Shown: piece after piece, positions 32,739 through 41,010 of the stretch | Numbering within the stretch: the first letter of the stretch is position 1 | How the letters are laid out: each line of letters begins with the position of its first letter | DNA from: Limivivens faecihominis | GTDB taxonomy: Bacteria > Bacillota > Clostridia > Lachnospirales > Lachnospiraceae | DNA length: 64,000 bases | Direction: 5' to 3' | NCBI RefSeq assembly: GCF_020686945.1 | Contig: NZ_JAJEPR010000003.1 | Span: 1-64,000 of the forward strand | Position numbers and translations under genes: made by a program | The notes under the pieces: generated by a model | Seen by the model: only the letters and a program-made list of their open reading frames with translations | Told to the model about the DNA's origin: nothing | Database searches by the model: none

Positions 32739-34187
32739 TCAGAACTGGCTCTCCAGAGCCGGAACGCCCCGCATGGTAATCACCGGGCCGCCTTTGTGCT
32801 CGATGTAATCGCTGGTAATGGTTACTTTGCCGATATTGTCATCCTTCGGTATCTCATACATGATATCCAGCATGAAATCCTCGATGATAGCACGCAGTGC
32901 CCGGGCTCCCGTCTTTTTCTCCATCGCCTTCCTTGCGATCGTATGGAGCGCCTCCTCATCGAAATCAAGCTGTACCTCATCCAGAGCCAGAAGCTTCTGA
33001 TACTGCTTCAGGATGGCATTTTTCGGCTCCCTCAGGATCTTGACCAGCATTTCCTCGTCAAGTCCCCGGAGGGTAAATATGATCGGAAGTCGTCCGATAA
33101 ATTCCGGGATCATACCGAAATTCCGGATATCGTCCAGAGTCACCTTCTCCAGAAGATTGGGATCCGCATCATATTTGTCCTTCAGATCTGCCTGGAAACC
33201 GATGGAAGCCTGCTTGTTCAGCCGCTCCTTGATGATATCCTCGAGGCCAGGGAAAGCACCTCCGCAGATGAAAAGGATGTTCTTTGTATTCATAGTCGTC
33301 AGAGGTACCATGGCGTTTTTACTGTTTGCTCCCACGGGGACTTCTACTTCGCTGCCCTCGAGAAGCTTCAGCAGGCCCTGCTGTACGGATTCGCCGCTGA
33401 CATCTCTCTGACTGGTGTTTTTCTTCTTCGCGATCTTGTCGATCTCGTCAATAAATACGATGCCCTTCTCTGCTTTCTCCACATCGTTGTCCGCTGCGGC
33501 GAGAAGCTTGGAGAGCACGCTCTCAATATCATCGCCGATATAGCCCGCCTCGGTAAGGGAGGTGGCGTCGGCGATGGCCAGGGGCACATCGAGAAGCCGG
33601 GCAAGGGTCTTTACCAGATAAGTCTTGCCGGAACCGGTGGGCCCGATCATGAGCATGTTGGATTTTTCAATCTCGATATCATCCATCGTGTTGGTCTCCA
33701 CCCGTTTGTAGTGGTTGTAGACCGCCACGGAAATGACCTTCTTGGCATATTCCTGGCCGATCACATAATCGTCCAGCTGTGCCTTGATCTTATGGGGTGC
33801 CGGAATGGACTTCACATCGAAGGCCTTCTTCGGTCCCTCCTCTTTCTTTTTCTTCTTGATCTTCTGCCGCTCGGGAATCTGCTGATTCATCAGATCAGAC
33901 AGATTAATCATGCTGATATTCGGCATATTGGAGGTCATATTCTTGAGATCCTCCGGCCGGATATTCATCATCATATCACCGTAGGGGAAGGCACCGTTGT
34001 TCATGGTGTCAAAGGCTTTCTGCATGCAGTCGGAGCAGACACAGATATTCTGCGGAAGATGAACCATCTTTCCCGCCTTGCTCTCCGGCCGGTGACAGAT
34101 AAAGCACACATCCTCATGAGTATCCTGATTCTCTGTGCTTTCGGTCTTTTCTCTATCGTCAACAATGATTTCTTTATCGTCTGACAT
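32739..34187 (-). CDS. clpX: ClpX-type AAA+ unfoldase (second-type paralogue)
   Basis: A 482-residue protein. An N-terminal C4 zinc finger (CFICHRP ... CVCSDCMQ, about residues 28-55), a long methionine-rich and then lysine-rich linker (KIKKKKKEEGPKKAF, about 108-123), and the AAA+ core with Walker A GPTGSGKT, pore-loop AGYIGDD, Walker B IVFIDEID, an IGF tripeptide that could dock ClpP, and sensor-2 GARALR. It is about 50 residues longer than a standard ClpX, and no clpP or lon is adjacent. The linker and pore loop differ from the usual GYVG. Likely an accessory ClpX; unfolding partner unknown. Confidence 0.9.
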   Translation of the reverse strand: MSDDKEIIVDDREKTESTENQDTHEDVCFICHRPESKAGKMVHLPQNICVCSDCMQKAFDTMNNGAFPYGDMMMNIRPEDLKNMTSNMPNISMINLSDLMNQQIPERQKIKKKKKEEGPKKAFDVKSIPAPHKIKAQLDDYVIGQEYAKKVISVAVYNHYKRVETNTMDDIEIEKSNMLMIGPTGSGKTYLVKTLARLLDVPLAIADATSLTEAGYIGDDIESVLSKLLAAADNDVEKAEKGIVFIDEIDKIAKKKNTSQRDVSGESVQQGLLKLLEGSEVEVPVGANSKNAMVPLTTMNTKNILFICGGAFPGLEDIIKERLNKQASIGFQADLKDKYDADPNLLEKVTLDDIRNFGMIPEFIGRLPIIFTLRGLDEEMLVKILREPKNAILKQYQKLLALDEVQLDFDEEALHTIARKAMEKKTGARALRAIIEDFMLDIMYEIPKDDNIGKVTITSDYIEHKGGPVITMRGVPALESQF

Positions 34188-34252
34188 TCAATTCTCCTTT
34201 TTTGTGACAGCCGTCCTAGCACAGACGACTGCAAAAATCTGCATATGTTCTA

Positions 34253-34281
34253 ATTATATCCCAGAATCCGTCAACACACAA
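34253..34281 (-). promoter_or_regulatory. Promoter of clpX-like gene
   Basis: Minus strand TTGTGT (34281-34276), 17-base spacer, perfect TATAAT (34258-34253); leader of about 60 bases. Confidence 0.6.
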
Positions 34282-34301
34282 GTGAAGATTTTGTAAACAT
34301 G

Positions 34302-34341
34302 CAAAAAAGAGGCAGGAGCCTTTTTTGCCCCCGTCTCTTTC
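34302..34341 (-). terminator. Terminator downstream of htrA
   Basis: On the minus strand an imperfect stem made from aagaggcaggagcc (34307-34320) and gcccccgtctctt (34327-34339) is followed by a run of six T at about 34308-34303. It ends the htrA transcript after its 200-base 3' region. Confidence 0.6.
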
Positions 34342-34354
34342 TTGTCGCATTAAT

Positions 34355-34539
34355 CCTCAGCCCCGTGCATTACATGCACTCTCGCTGCTTACGCAGCTTC
34401 TGTCTGAGGCTTATGGATCTACATTCCATTTCGATCCGCGCCAAACGAGTCCCACTGGGACTCAGCGCCGTTCCGCCCATACCAGAAGGAAAATTCAGCC
34501 TATTGCAAATAAATTTGCACAGTCTTCATTTTCCTTCTG
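34355..34539 (-). ncRNA. Multi-hairpin 3' region of htrA, candidate structured RNA or repeat
   Basis: Within 185 bases there are four independent sets of arms: cctcag/ctgagg (34355-34409) enclosing gtgcattacatgcac and gctgcttacgcagc hairpins; ggatc/gatcc (34415-34437); gagtccc/gggactc (34447-34463); and cagaaggaaaat/attttccttctg (34483-34539) around ttgcaaataaatttgca. It lies between the htrA stop and its terminator, so it is transcribed as 3' untranslated RNA. Stems of this number are unlikely by chance. It could be a processed small RNA or a compound intergenic repeat. This is all the 34188-34552 gap contains besides the promoter and terminator. Confidence 0.45.
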
Positions 34540-34552
34540 TTAATGCTCTAAA

Positions 34553-36046
34553 CTATTTTCTAAAATACTCCGGGAAAATCTGGCTGAAGGGATCCTGCTC
34601 GGTGTCGCTGCCGTTATCGCTGCCGCCGTTCTGATCATTTCCGCCCTGGTCGTTCTGACCGTTTCCGTTCTGGCCATTGCTTCCCTGTGTGCTCTGACTG
34701 CTGGAAGAAGTCTTCGCAGATTCCGGTTTCTCATCAAGGGTCAGGGTAATCTCCTGCTCTTTGTACTCGCCGCCCTCTGCTCTCTCGATGGTGACTGTCA
34801 TCTCATCGCCTGCTGCATAATACTGCATCCGGTCGTAAAGATCCTCTGCGGAGGAGATAATCACGCCGTCCATCTTTGTGATGATATCGCCTCTCTTTAA
34901 ACCTGCCTTCTCAGCTGCGGAATCATTGGTTACTTCATATACAAAAGCACCTGACGGCATGTTGTAGATCTGTTTTGCTTCGCTGGTGATATCTACCGGT
35001 TTGATGCCCATGAAACCACGTTTGTCTTCGTCAACGATGTCACGGCTCTGGATAGCTTCCAGTTCACTGAAGATCGGCATTGCGGTATCGATCGGGATTG
35101 CATAGCCCATACCCTCAACGCCTGTAGCGGATGCTTTTACGGAGTTGATACCGACCAGCTGGCCTTTCATATTCAAAAGAGCGCCGCCGCTGTTGCCCGG
35201 GTTGATGGAGGCATCTGTCTGAATCATATTGTTAGTAACGGTATTTCCGTCGTCGGTCTCTACTGTAACCTCACGGTCCAGAGCGCTGACGATACCGGAA
35301 GTAACGGACTGGCCATAACCAAGGGCGTTACCGATGGCAACTACCTGCTCGCCGAGAGCCAGGTTATCGGAACTGCCGACCTCCATGACTTTGATCTTGC
35401 TCTTCACATCATCGGAAATATCGGAAAGTTTCACGGTAACGATGGCCAGATCATGGTTCGGATCGGTACCTTTTACATCGGCAGATACAACCAGGTCGTC
35501 GCTGTCCTCTGCGTCAACGGAGAAGCATACGGACAGGGTCTGTGCTCCGGAAACTACATGGTTATTCGTAGCAATGAGAAGCTCATCATCGTTCTTACCG
35601 ATGATCACACCGGAACCGGTACTCTCTGTCTCCTGCTGGTAAGTCTGTCCGTAGAAGTAACTCTGTACCTCCTGAACTCCTTTGTTGGTGATGGCTACCA
35701 TGGACGGCATGGCATTTGCTACAATCTCCTTTACACTGTAGGTGCTGCCATCATCCGTACTGGTGCTGGCTGCCTCTGTGGAAGTCTCCGTCTCGCTCTC
35801 GGTCTCAGAAGCCTGGGCTACGGTACCGGACTGGCTGCTCATGTATCTGCCGGCTCCAAAAGAACCGCCTACCATTACAACTGCAAGTGCAATGGCTGCT
35901 GCACGTTTCATCATTTTTCTGAGATCCTTGTCATGTTTCGGGCTGTTGCCAGAAGCATTGCTCTCGCTGTTAATATAATCGTAATGGTATACGGAATCAT
36001 TCTCCTCAAAGTTCTCATTCTGGTTATTTCTGAATTCTAACATCAT
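34553..36046 (-). CDS. htrA: HtrA/DegP-type membrane serine protease
   Basis: A 497-residue protease: cytosolic N-terminus of about 45 residues, one membrane anchor (about 48-68), Ser/Thr/Glu linker, trypsin-like domain with triad His in NNHVVSG, Asp in NHDLAIV and Ser in NPGNSGGAL, then one PDZ domain (about 340-435) and a 50-residue Ser/Gln/Asn/Gly-rich tail ending EYFRK. It handles misfolded exported proteins at the outer membrane face. Two adjacent ATGs follow GAGGAGG; the first (36046) is given. Downstream of the polysaccharide operon in the same direction with a 157-base gap. Confidence 0.95.
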   Translation of the reverse strand: MMLEFRNNQNENFEENDSVYHYDYINSESNASGNSPKHDKDLRKMMKRAAAIALAVVMVGGSFGAGRYMSSQSGTVAQASETESETETSTEAASTSTDDGSTYSVKEIVANAMPSMVAITNKGVQEVQSYFYGQTYQQETESTGSGVIIGKNDDELLIATNNHVVSGAQTLSVCFSVDAEDSDDLVVSADVKGTDPNHDLAIVTVKLSDISDDVKSKIKVMEVGSSDNLALGEQVVAIGNALGYGQSVTSGIVSALDREVTVETDDGNTVTNNMIQTDASINPGNSGGALLNMKGQLVGINSVKASATGVEGMGYAIPIDTAMPIFSELEAIQSRDIVDEDKRGFMGIKPVDITSEAKQIYNMPSGAFVYEVTNDSAAEKAGLKRGDIITKMDGVIISSAEDLYDRMQYYAAGDEMTVTIERAEGGEYKEQEITLTLDEKPESAKTSSSSQSTQGSNGQNGNGQNDQGGNDQNGGSDNGSDTEQDPFSQIFPEYFRK

Positions 36047-36203
36047 CAATTCCTCCTCTGTTTTCATTTATCTGAATTTTTGTTATTGTTTAAATCTTTT
36101 ATAGCTCTTTCTCATTTGCTATGACTAGAGTGTACCAAGGAATTGTGTTCATTCTGTGATGAGTGTTTTAACAAACTTTGAAAAACCCTTGTCTCTTTTG
36201 TGT

Positions 36204-37127
36204 TCATTTTTCCCAGTAGCTTTTATTCATGGAAAGCCGTTTTACCAGTCCCCTGGGAAGCTTCTGATAAGCCTTTCCCAGGCGGTAACCGATGAACTTA
36301 AAACCGCTCTTGATGACAAGTTCCGGAATCAGCCAGGGATGTCCGCTTTTTATCAGATAGCGGGCCGTCTGTTTCACCAGTTTCATGCCCTCGCTTTCGG
36401 AGCTGGCCAGAGCAAAAATCTCCGGATGCTCCGCCTGGGAAACAGCCAGGTCGAAGTTCCGGCGAAGCTGCTCTATATTTCCGTAGTTGTGGGAATGGAT
36501 CACCCGGGCCTCCGGCACATAGGCGATGCCGCCGCCGTTTAAGATGATTTTTCCCGCGAAAATCATATCCTCATTAAAAATCGTCTTTTTCTCAAAGCCG
36601 CCCAGGCGCCAGTAGGTTTCCGCCCGGTACATGGCGCAGACGTTGGAGCAGAAAAAGGTTTTGATCCCGTATTTCGGAAGGTCTTTTTTCGTCTTCACAG
36701 ACGGCGCGTCCGGATAGTTAAAGCTTCTCGTATAACGCTCGATAACCGAACAGTTCGGATTGGGAAGCTGGCGGGCATAGGCCGCATCCACTTTTTCATC
36801 ATCAAAGGCCCCGGCAAGCTTTTCCACCAGGTAAGTATCTGCCGGCACCGCGTCCTGGGTCATAAAAAGAAAAAAATCCCCGGAAAGAAGTCCTGCGGCC
36901 TTATCTCTGGTTCCGCCGTGGTCGAACTCCGCCCGGGTCAGATGCTCCACCCGCACATTCGGAAGCCCCGCAACGGAGGCCTCCGGAAAATATGCTTTCT
37001 CCGTATTCATGATCAAAATTTCATGAATCGGATAGGTCTGTTTCTGAAGCATTTTTATGAGTTTCTGAAATTTCTCTCCTGGCTTGTAGGCCGGGATCAC
37101 AACATCAATTTTCTTCTGTTCTGCCAT
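36204..37127 (-). CDS. GT2 glycosyltransferase (rhamnosyltransferase-like)
   Basis: A 307-residue cytosolic GT2 enzyme: IDVVIPAYKPGEKF, RAEFDHGGTRDKA (typical of dTDP-rhamnose-dependent enzymes) and FLFMTQDAVP in place of the DxD block. A C-terminal ARYLIKSGHPWLIPELVIKS stretch could be membrane-associated. Its ATG overlaps the LCP stop by one base (TAATG), so it is the last gene of the polysaccharide operon. The GGTRD motif together with the rfb genes suggests a rhamnose or related deoxysugar donor. Confidence 0.9.
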   Translation of the reverse strand: MAEQKKIDVVIPAYKPGEKFQKLIKMLQKQTYPIHEILIMNTEKAYFPEASVAGLPNVRVEHLTRAEFDHGGTRDKAAGLLSGDFFLFMTQDAVPADTYLVEKLAGAFDDEKVDAAYARQLPNPNCSVIERYTRSFNYPDAPSVKTKKDLPKYGIKTFFCSNVCAMYRAETYWRLGGFEKKTIFNEDMIFAGKIILNGGGIAYVPEARVIHSHNYGNIEQLRRNFDLAVSQAEHPEIFALASSESEGMKLVKQTARYLIKSGHPWLIPELVIKSGFKFIGYRLGKAYQKLPRGLVKRLSMNKSYWEK

Positions 37128-38521
37128 TATTGTGCCCCTGTCTCGTTGATGATATGGTCGCTGATCTCCTGCACGGTACTGGAAACAGCATCATAACTGT
37201 CGCTTCCATACATCCACTGATGAAGCTGGAGAACGTTGTTTGCCAGATTTACCGGAACCACACAGTCGCCTCCAGTCGGCAGTGTCATCGGTGTGCTGTT
37301 GAAGGGGAAGCCTGTGGTGTCAACCAGGTTATAGGCTGCCACGTCTTTCGCGAGATCGATGATCTCTGGCAGAGTCAGGGAAGTGCTGATATGATCAAAC
37401 ATATCGTTGACGATGCCCACGAGAGTGGTCACAGGCATGGTCTTTACCTTCTCCAGAATCTTGTTGAGAACGGTTCTCTGACGCTCGGTTCTCTTATAAT
37501 CGTCTCCTGTCGTGTAACGGATACGGCAGTAGGAAAGGGTCTGCAGGCCGTTCAGGGTCTGAGGACCGGCCTGAGTCACTTCCACAATCTCTTTTCCCGT
37601 TACCTGGGAACCCTCGGTCTGATAACCATTAAGCCACTTGATTTCGTCCTGCTGCACGTCGATTTCCACACCGCCGATCGCATCTACCACATCGGCTACC
37701 ACGTTAAAATCTACGGTCACATAGTCCTGAATATCGAGGTCCAGATTCTTGTTCAACATGCTGATGGAACGGGTGGGGCCGCCATAGAAATAACACTCGG
37801 TGGCTTTCCGGTACTCGCCGTTTGTATTATCCAGGTAGGTATCGCGGTAAACGGATACAAGCTTCACATCTTTGGTCTTGTCATTGATGCTGGCCACCAT
37901 GAGGGCATCGCTGTGGGCGTCGATGGTGAGCTGGCCTTCACGGGAGTCCACGCCGTAAAGAGCGATGTTCGTATAGCTGTTGGCTACCTCCGGCTCCTTC
38001 TCCTGAACTTCCTTGTTTACGATAACGTCGCCGGGTTTGATGTTCACCTGCTGCATCTTATTCAGTCTGGAGAACACATAGAGGCCGCCTGCCAGGATCA
38101 TCAGCACCAGCACCTCCAGCACAAAAAACAGTTTTCTGTGGCCTTTTTTCTTTTTCTTAGGAGGACGCTGCCCCGGATAAGGAGCTCCCTGGCGATTCTG
38201 ATAATAAGGACTAGGGCCGCCCTGACCACGGTAAGCGCCCTGCTGACGCTGCTGGCCATAACCCGGACCAGCCTGACCCCGGTTCTGATTGTAACCCGGA
38301 CCGCCCTGGGGTCTGCCCTGACGGTTCTGATTCGGACCATAGTTCTGCCGGTTCTGGCTGTAGGGTCCCTGCTGATAACCATTCTGGCCGCCGTAGGGAT
38401 TTCCCTGGTTCGGCTGACCGTAAGGGCCGTAATTCTGGCCATTCGGCGCGCCCTGCTGATTTTCAGGCGTATAATTCTGTCCGTTTTCTGTAGTTTCTCT
38501 TTGATTTCTTCTCTCTGACAT
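37127..38521 (-). CDS. LCP family (LytR-CpsA-Psr) glycopolymer ligase with long Gln/Asn/Gly/Pro tail
   Basis: A 464-residue membrane protein. Residues 1-118 are a low-complexity cytosolic segment (GPYGQPNQGNPYGGQNG-type units) ending in PPKKKKKGHRK; the anchor is at about 125-145; the extracellular LCP domain follows with ALYGVDSREG, VSVYRDTYLD and RTERQRTVLNKIL. LCP enzymes move polyprenyl-pyrophosphate-linked glycopolymers to peptidoglycan, so this is the likely step that fixes the operon's product to the wall. The tail is unusually long for the family; it might self-assemble or bind a partner. Confidence 0.93.
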   Translation of the reverse strand: MSERRNQRETTENGQNYTPENQQGAPNGQNYGPYGQPNQGNPYGGQNGYQQGPYSQNRQNYGPNQNRQGRPQGGPGYNQNRGQAGPGYGQQRQQGAYRGQGGPSPYYQNRQGAPYPGQRPPKKKKKGHRKLFFVLEVLVLMILAGGLYVFSRLNKMQQVNIKPGDVIVNKEVQEKEPEVANSYTNIALYGVDSREGQLTIDAHSDALMVASINDKTKDVKLVSVYRDTYLDNTNGEYRKATECYFYGGPTRSISMLNKNLDLDIQDYVTVDFNVVADVVDAIGGVEIDVQQDEIKWLNGYQTEGSQVTGKEIVEVTQAGPQTLNGLQTLSYCRIRYTTGDDYKRTERQRTVLNKILEKVKTMPVTTLVGIVNDMFDHISTSLTLPEIIDLAKDVAAYNLVDTTGFPFNSTPMTLPTGGDCVVPVNLANNVLQLHQWMYGSDSYDAVSSTVQEISDHIINETGAQ

Positions 38522-38541
38522 AATATCCCCTTTTTCGGTTC

Positions 38542-39942
38542 TCAGTACGCGTTTTTATTGATAAAGCCTTTAAAACAGGTCAGAAACAGGATCTTGAAAT
38601 CCAGTCCAACTGTCCAGTTTTCAATATAATAAAGATCGTACTCGATCCTCTTCCGGATCGAAGTATCCCCCCTGTAGCCGTTGATCTGTGCCCAGCCGGT
38701 CATGCCCGGACGAACCTGGTGTTTCACCATGTAGCGCGGGATCTCTTCCCGGAATTTCTCCACAAACTGCGGCCGTTCCGGTCTTGGGCCGACGAGACTC
38801 ATATCCCCTTTCAGCACATTGAAAAGCTGCGGAAGCTCGTCTATGCTGGTCTTTCGCATAAATCTTCCGATTCCTGTCACCCGTGGGTCATTTTTTACGG
38901 TCCAGCCCTTCTGCTCCTCCCGCTCCGTCTGCACTTCCATGGAACGGAACTTGTACATCTTAAAAGGACGGTTATGAAGGCCGACTCGCTCCTGCTTGAA
39001 AATCAGCGGTCCCGGTGAGGTCAGCTTGATGAGCGCTGCCATCAGAAGCATCACCGGTGAAAAAAGCACAATACACAGCAGAGAGCCGCAGACATCCATG
39101 GTCCGCTTCACCATCATATTGAAGGTGTTGCTCAAAGGCACATGGCGGATGTTGATCACCGGAAGTCCTAAGAGGTCCTCTGTATAAGGTTTGGTCGGAA
39201 TGATGTTGTTATAATCCGGGATAAATTTCGTGTGGACTCCTGATTTTTCACAGAGACCTACGATTCGTTCCAGCTTATAATACTCATTCAGTCCCAGGGT
39301 GATTGCAATCTCATCCAGATGGTTCTGGGGCAGGATCACCAGCAAATTGTCGATCCGGCCAATAACCTTCACACCCTTATACATGGTACCGCGCTCGATG
39401 TTGTCATCCAGAATGCCACGGACCACATAGCCCCACTGAGGATTGGCATTAATCCGGTCGATGTACTCCTCCGCTGCCCGGCTGTAGCCCACCAGCAGAA
39501 TCCGTTTGAGGTTCATGCCCTTTTTCCGGATATTCACCAGAGCCCGGCGGATCAGGAAGCGGACCACCACCTCCAGCACCGTGTCGATCCCGTAAAACAG
39601 AAAAACCAGCTGACGGGAGAAGTCGTCCATATGGCGCAGCATCAGGACAGACAGGAAAATCAAAAGCATCAGCGAATTGGCTTTTACGATATTTCCGATC
39701 TCCAGACGACGGCCCTGGACCCGTTTCGACGTATACAGATTGAACGCATAATAAAGCAGAAGAAGCCCCGGTACCACGAAAAACAGCGGCAGAAGGTATT
39801 CTTCTGTAGTCAGACGTCCGATGTCCTTTTCAATAAAAAAACCCAGCTGCAGGAAACACGCGAACAGATAAGAAAATGCAATGACAAACGCATCAATGAC
39901 AACGTGAAGCCGGTAGAAAAACCGCTCGTTATCTTTTATCAT
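38542..39942 (-). CDS. Undecaprenyl-phosphate sugar-1-phosphate transferase
   Basis: A 466-residue initiating enzyme of the WcaJ/WbaP type: four or five N-terminal membrane helices, a nucleotide-binding-like domain (ILLVGYSRAAEEYI), a further hydrophobic segment and the catalytic PF02397 domain with KRTMDVCGSLLCI, FKQERVG, FKMYKFRSM and DELPQLFNVLKGDMSLVGPRPE. It attaches the first sugar phosphate to undecaprenyl phosphate. It has its own promoter in the 83-base gap upstream, inside the operon, and precedes the LCP gene by 20 bases. Confidence 0.95.
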   Translation of the reverse strand: MIKDNERFFYRLHVVIDAFVIAFSYLFACFLQLGFFIEKDIGRLTTEEYLLPLFFVVPGLLLLYYAFNLYTSKRVQGRRLEIGNIVKANSLMLLIFLSVLMLRHMDDFSRQLVFLFYGIDTVLEVVVRFLIRRALVNIRKKGMNLKRILLVGYSRAAEEYIDRINANPQWGYVVRGILDDNIERGTMYKGVKVIGRIDNLLVILPQNHLDEIAITLGLNEYYKLERIVGLCEKSGVHTKFIPDYNNIIPTKPYTEDLLGLPVINIRHVPLSNTFNMMVKRTMDVCGSLLCIVLFSPVMLLMAALIKLTSPGPLIFKQERVGLHNRPFKMYKFRSMEVQTEREEQKGWTVKNDPRVTGIGRFMRKTSIDELPQLFNVLKGDMSLVGPRPERPQFVEKFREEIPRYMVKHQVRPGMTGWAQINGYRGDTSIRKRIEYDLYYIENWTVGLDFKILFLTCFKGFINKNAY

Positions 39943-39989
39943 TCCCGTTCCTCCTGTATAACTTTTATAATTTTACATTTTTATCTGTT

Positions 39990-40018
39990 ATGATACACTA
40001 AAATACCCCAAAGAGCAA
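39990..40018 (-). promoter_or_regulatory. Internal promoter of the polysaccharide operon
   Basis: Minus strand TTGCTC (40018-40013), 17-base spacer, TATCAT (39995-39990), ahead of the initiating transferase. Confidence 0.5.
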
Positions 40019-40025
40019 CAAAAAG

Positions 40026-40991
40026 TTATCTAAACTCTTTCACTCTTCTTATAATATTCCCCCAGAGTTCCAACTGAATCCGCAGATAATGAGAAAAATT
40101 TTCGGGTCGGAAACCTGCTTTTTTCTCTTTTTTCATCAGAGGAAAGGCCTCTTTTAAGCCCCGAAGGTACTCTCCGCCCATATCCCTTTTCCGAAAAAAG
40201 AAATATTTCACGATGCAGCCCGCGAGAAGAAACGGCAGGTTCAGGATAAGCTGGAGGGCCGGCATATTCTTGTAGACCACATAGAGATTGTTCCGGGCGG
40301 AATAGCGGACCTTAAATTCATTGTAACGGGAACCGGTGGTGCCGCTTCCCATATGATAAACGATAGCCTTCGGCTCATAACGGTTCTCATAGCCAAAGAT
40401 CCGTGCCCGGTAGCCTACGTCCAGATCCTCCAGATAGGCAAAGTGCACCTCGTCAAAATAGCCGATCTTCTCGAAGACTTCTCTCCGGTAGATGGCCGCT
40501 CCGGCGCAGGAGAAAAAGATCCGCCCCGCTTTTTCATAGTTTTCATAGGGCTTGTCTTTTCCTCTTGCGAAGGCCCAGCCCAGAGCGCAGTAGAAATCGC
40601 CGCCGTCGTCCATCTTTGAGGGATCCGTAAGCTTCCTCATCTGAGAGGCGCAGGAAAAAACCTTTTCTTTTCCCCGGATGGCCTCGTAGAGGGCACCCAC
40701 AAAATCCGGATCTACCACCGTATCATTGTTGAGAAGAAGCACGAAAGGAGCTTTCGATGCCCGTATTCCCTCATTCACCGCCCGGCAGAAACCGAAATTC
40801 TCCGAAAGAACGATCGTTTTGATCTCCGGGCAGAACTCCCGGGCTAGGGAAAGGCTGTCATCCGTGGAGGCGTTATCCACCAGAATTATCTCAAAATCCT
40901 GAAAATGCTGCTGATTCAGGGAGTTTAAGCAGTCCTTCAGATAATTTCTCCCGTTGAAGTTTGGAATAATGACAGATACTTGTTTCTTCAT
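40026..40991 (-). CDS. GT2 glycosyltransferase
   Basis: A 321-residue enzyme of the WbbL/rhamnosyltransferase type: VSVIIPNFNGRNYL, ILVDNASTDDSL, VLLLNNDTVVDPDF (DxD position) and the FSCAGAAIYRREVFEKIGYFDE acceptor loop, with LEDLDVGYRARIFGY. ATG at 40991 follows GGAGAGAAGC. It starts 19 bases after the preceding two-domain transferase and is followed by the internal promoter. Donor and linkage cannot be read from the sequence. Confidence 0.9.
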   Translation of the reverse strand: MKKQVSVIIPNFNGRNYLKDCLNSLNQQHFQDFEIILVDNASTDDSLSLAREFCPEIKTIVLSENFGFCRAVNEGIRASKAPFVLLLNNDTVVDPDFVGALYEAIRGKEKVFSCASQMRKLTDPSKMDDGGDFYCALGWAFARGKDKPYENYEKAGRIFFSCAGAAIYRREVFEKIGYFDEVHFAYLEDLDVGYRARIFGYENRYEPKAIVYHMGSGTTGSRYNEFKVRYSARNNLYVVYKNMPALQLILNLPFLLAGCIVKYFFFRKRDMGGEYLRGLKEAFPLMKKEKKAGFRPENFSHYLRIQLELWGNIIRRVKEFR

Positions 40992-41010
40992 GCTTCTCTC
41001 CATTCTGCTG

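Noticed and set aside
32796..34184. 462-codon open frame antisense to clpX, and similar long antisense frames (13084-14166, 24689-26692, 37130-38518, 51340-52890, 59895-61118)
   Set aside because: They mirror strongly coding minus-strand genes, have no ribosome binding sites and show implausible residue composition; they are shadows of the codon bias on the other strand.
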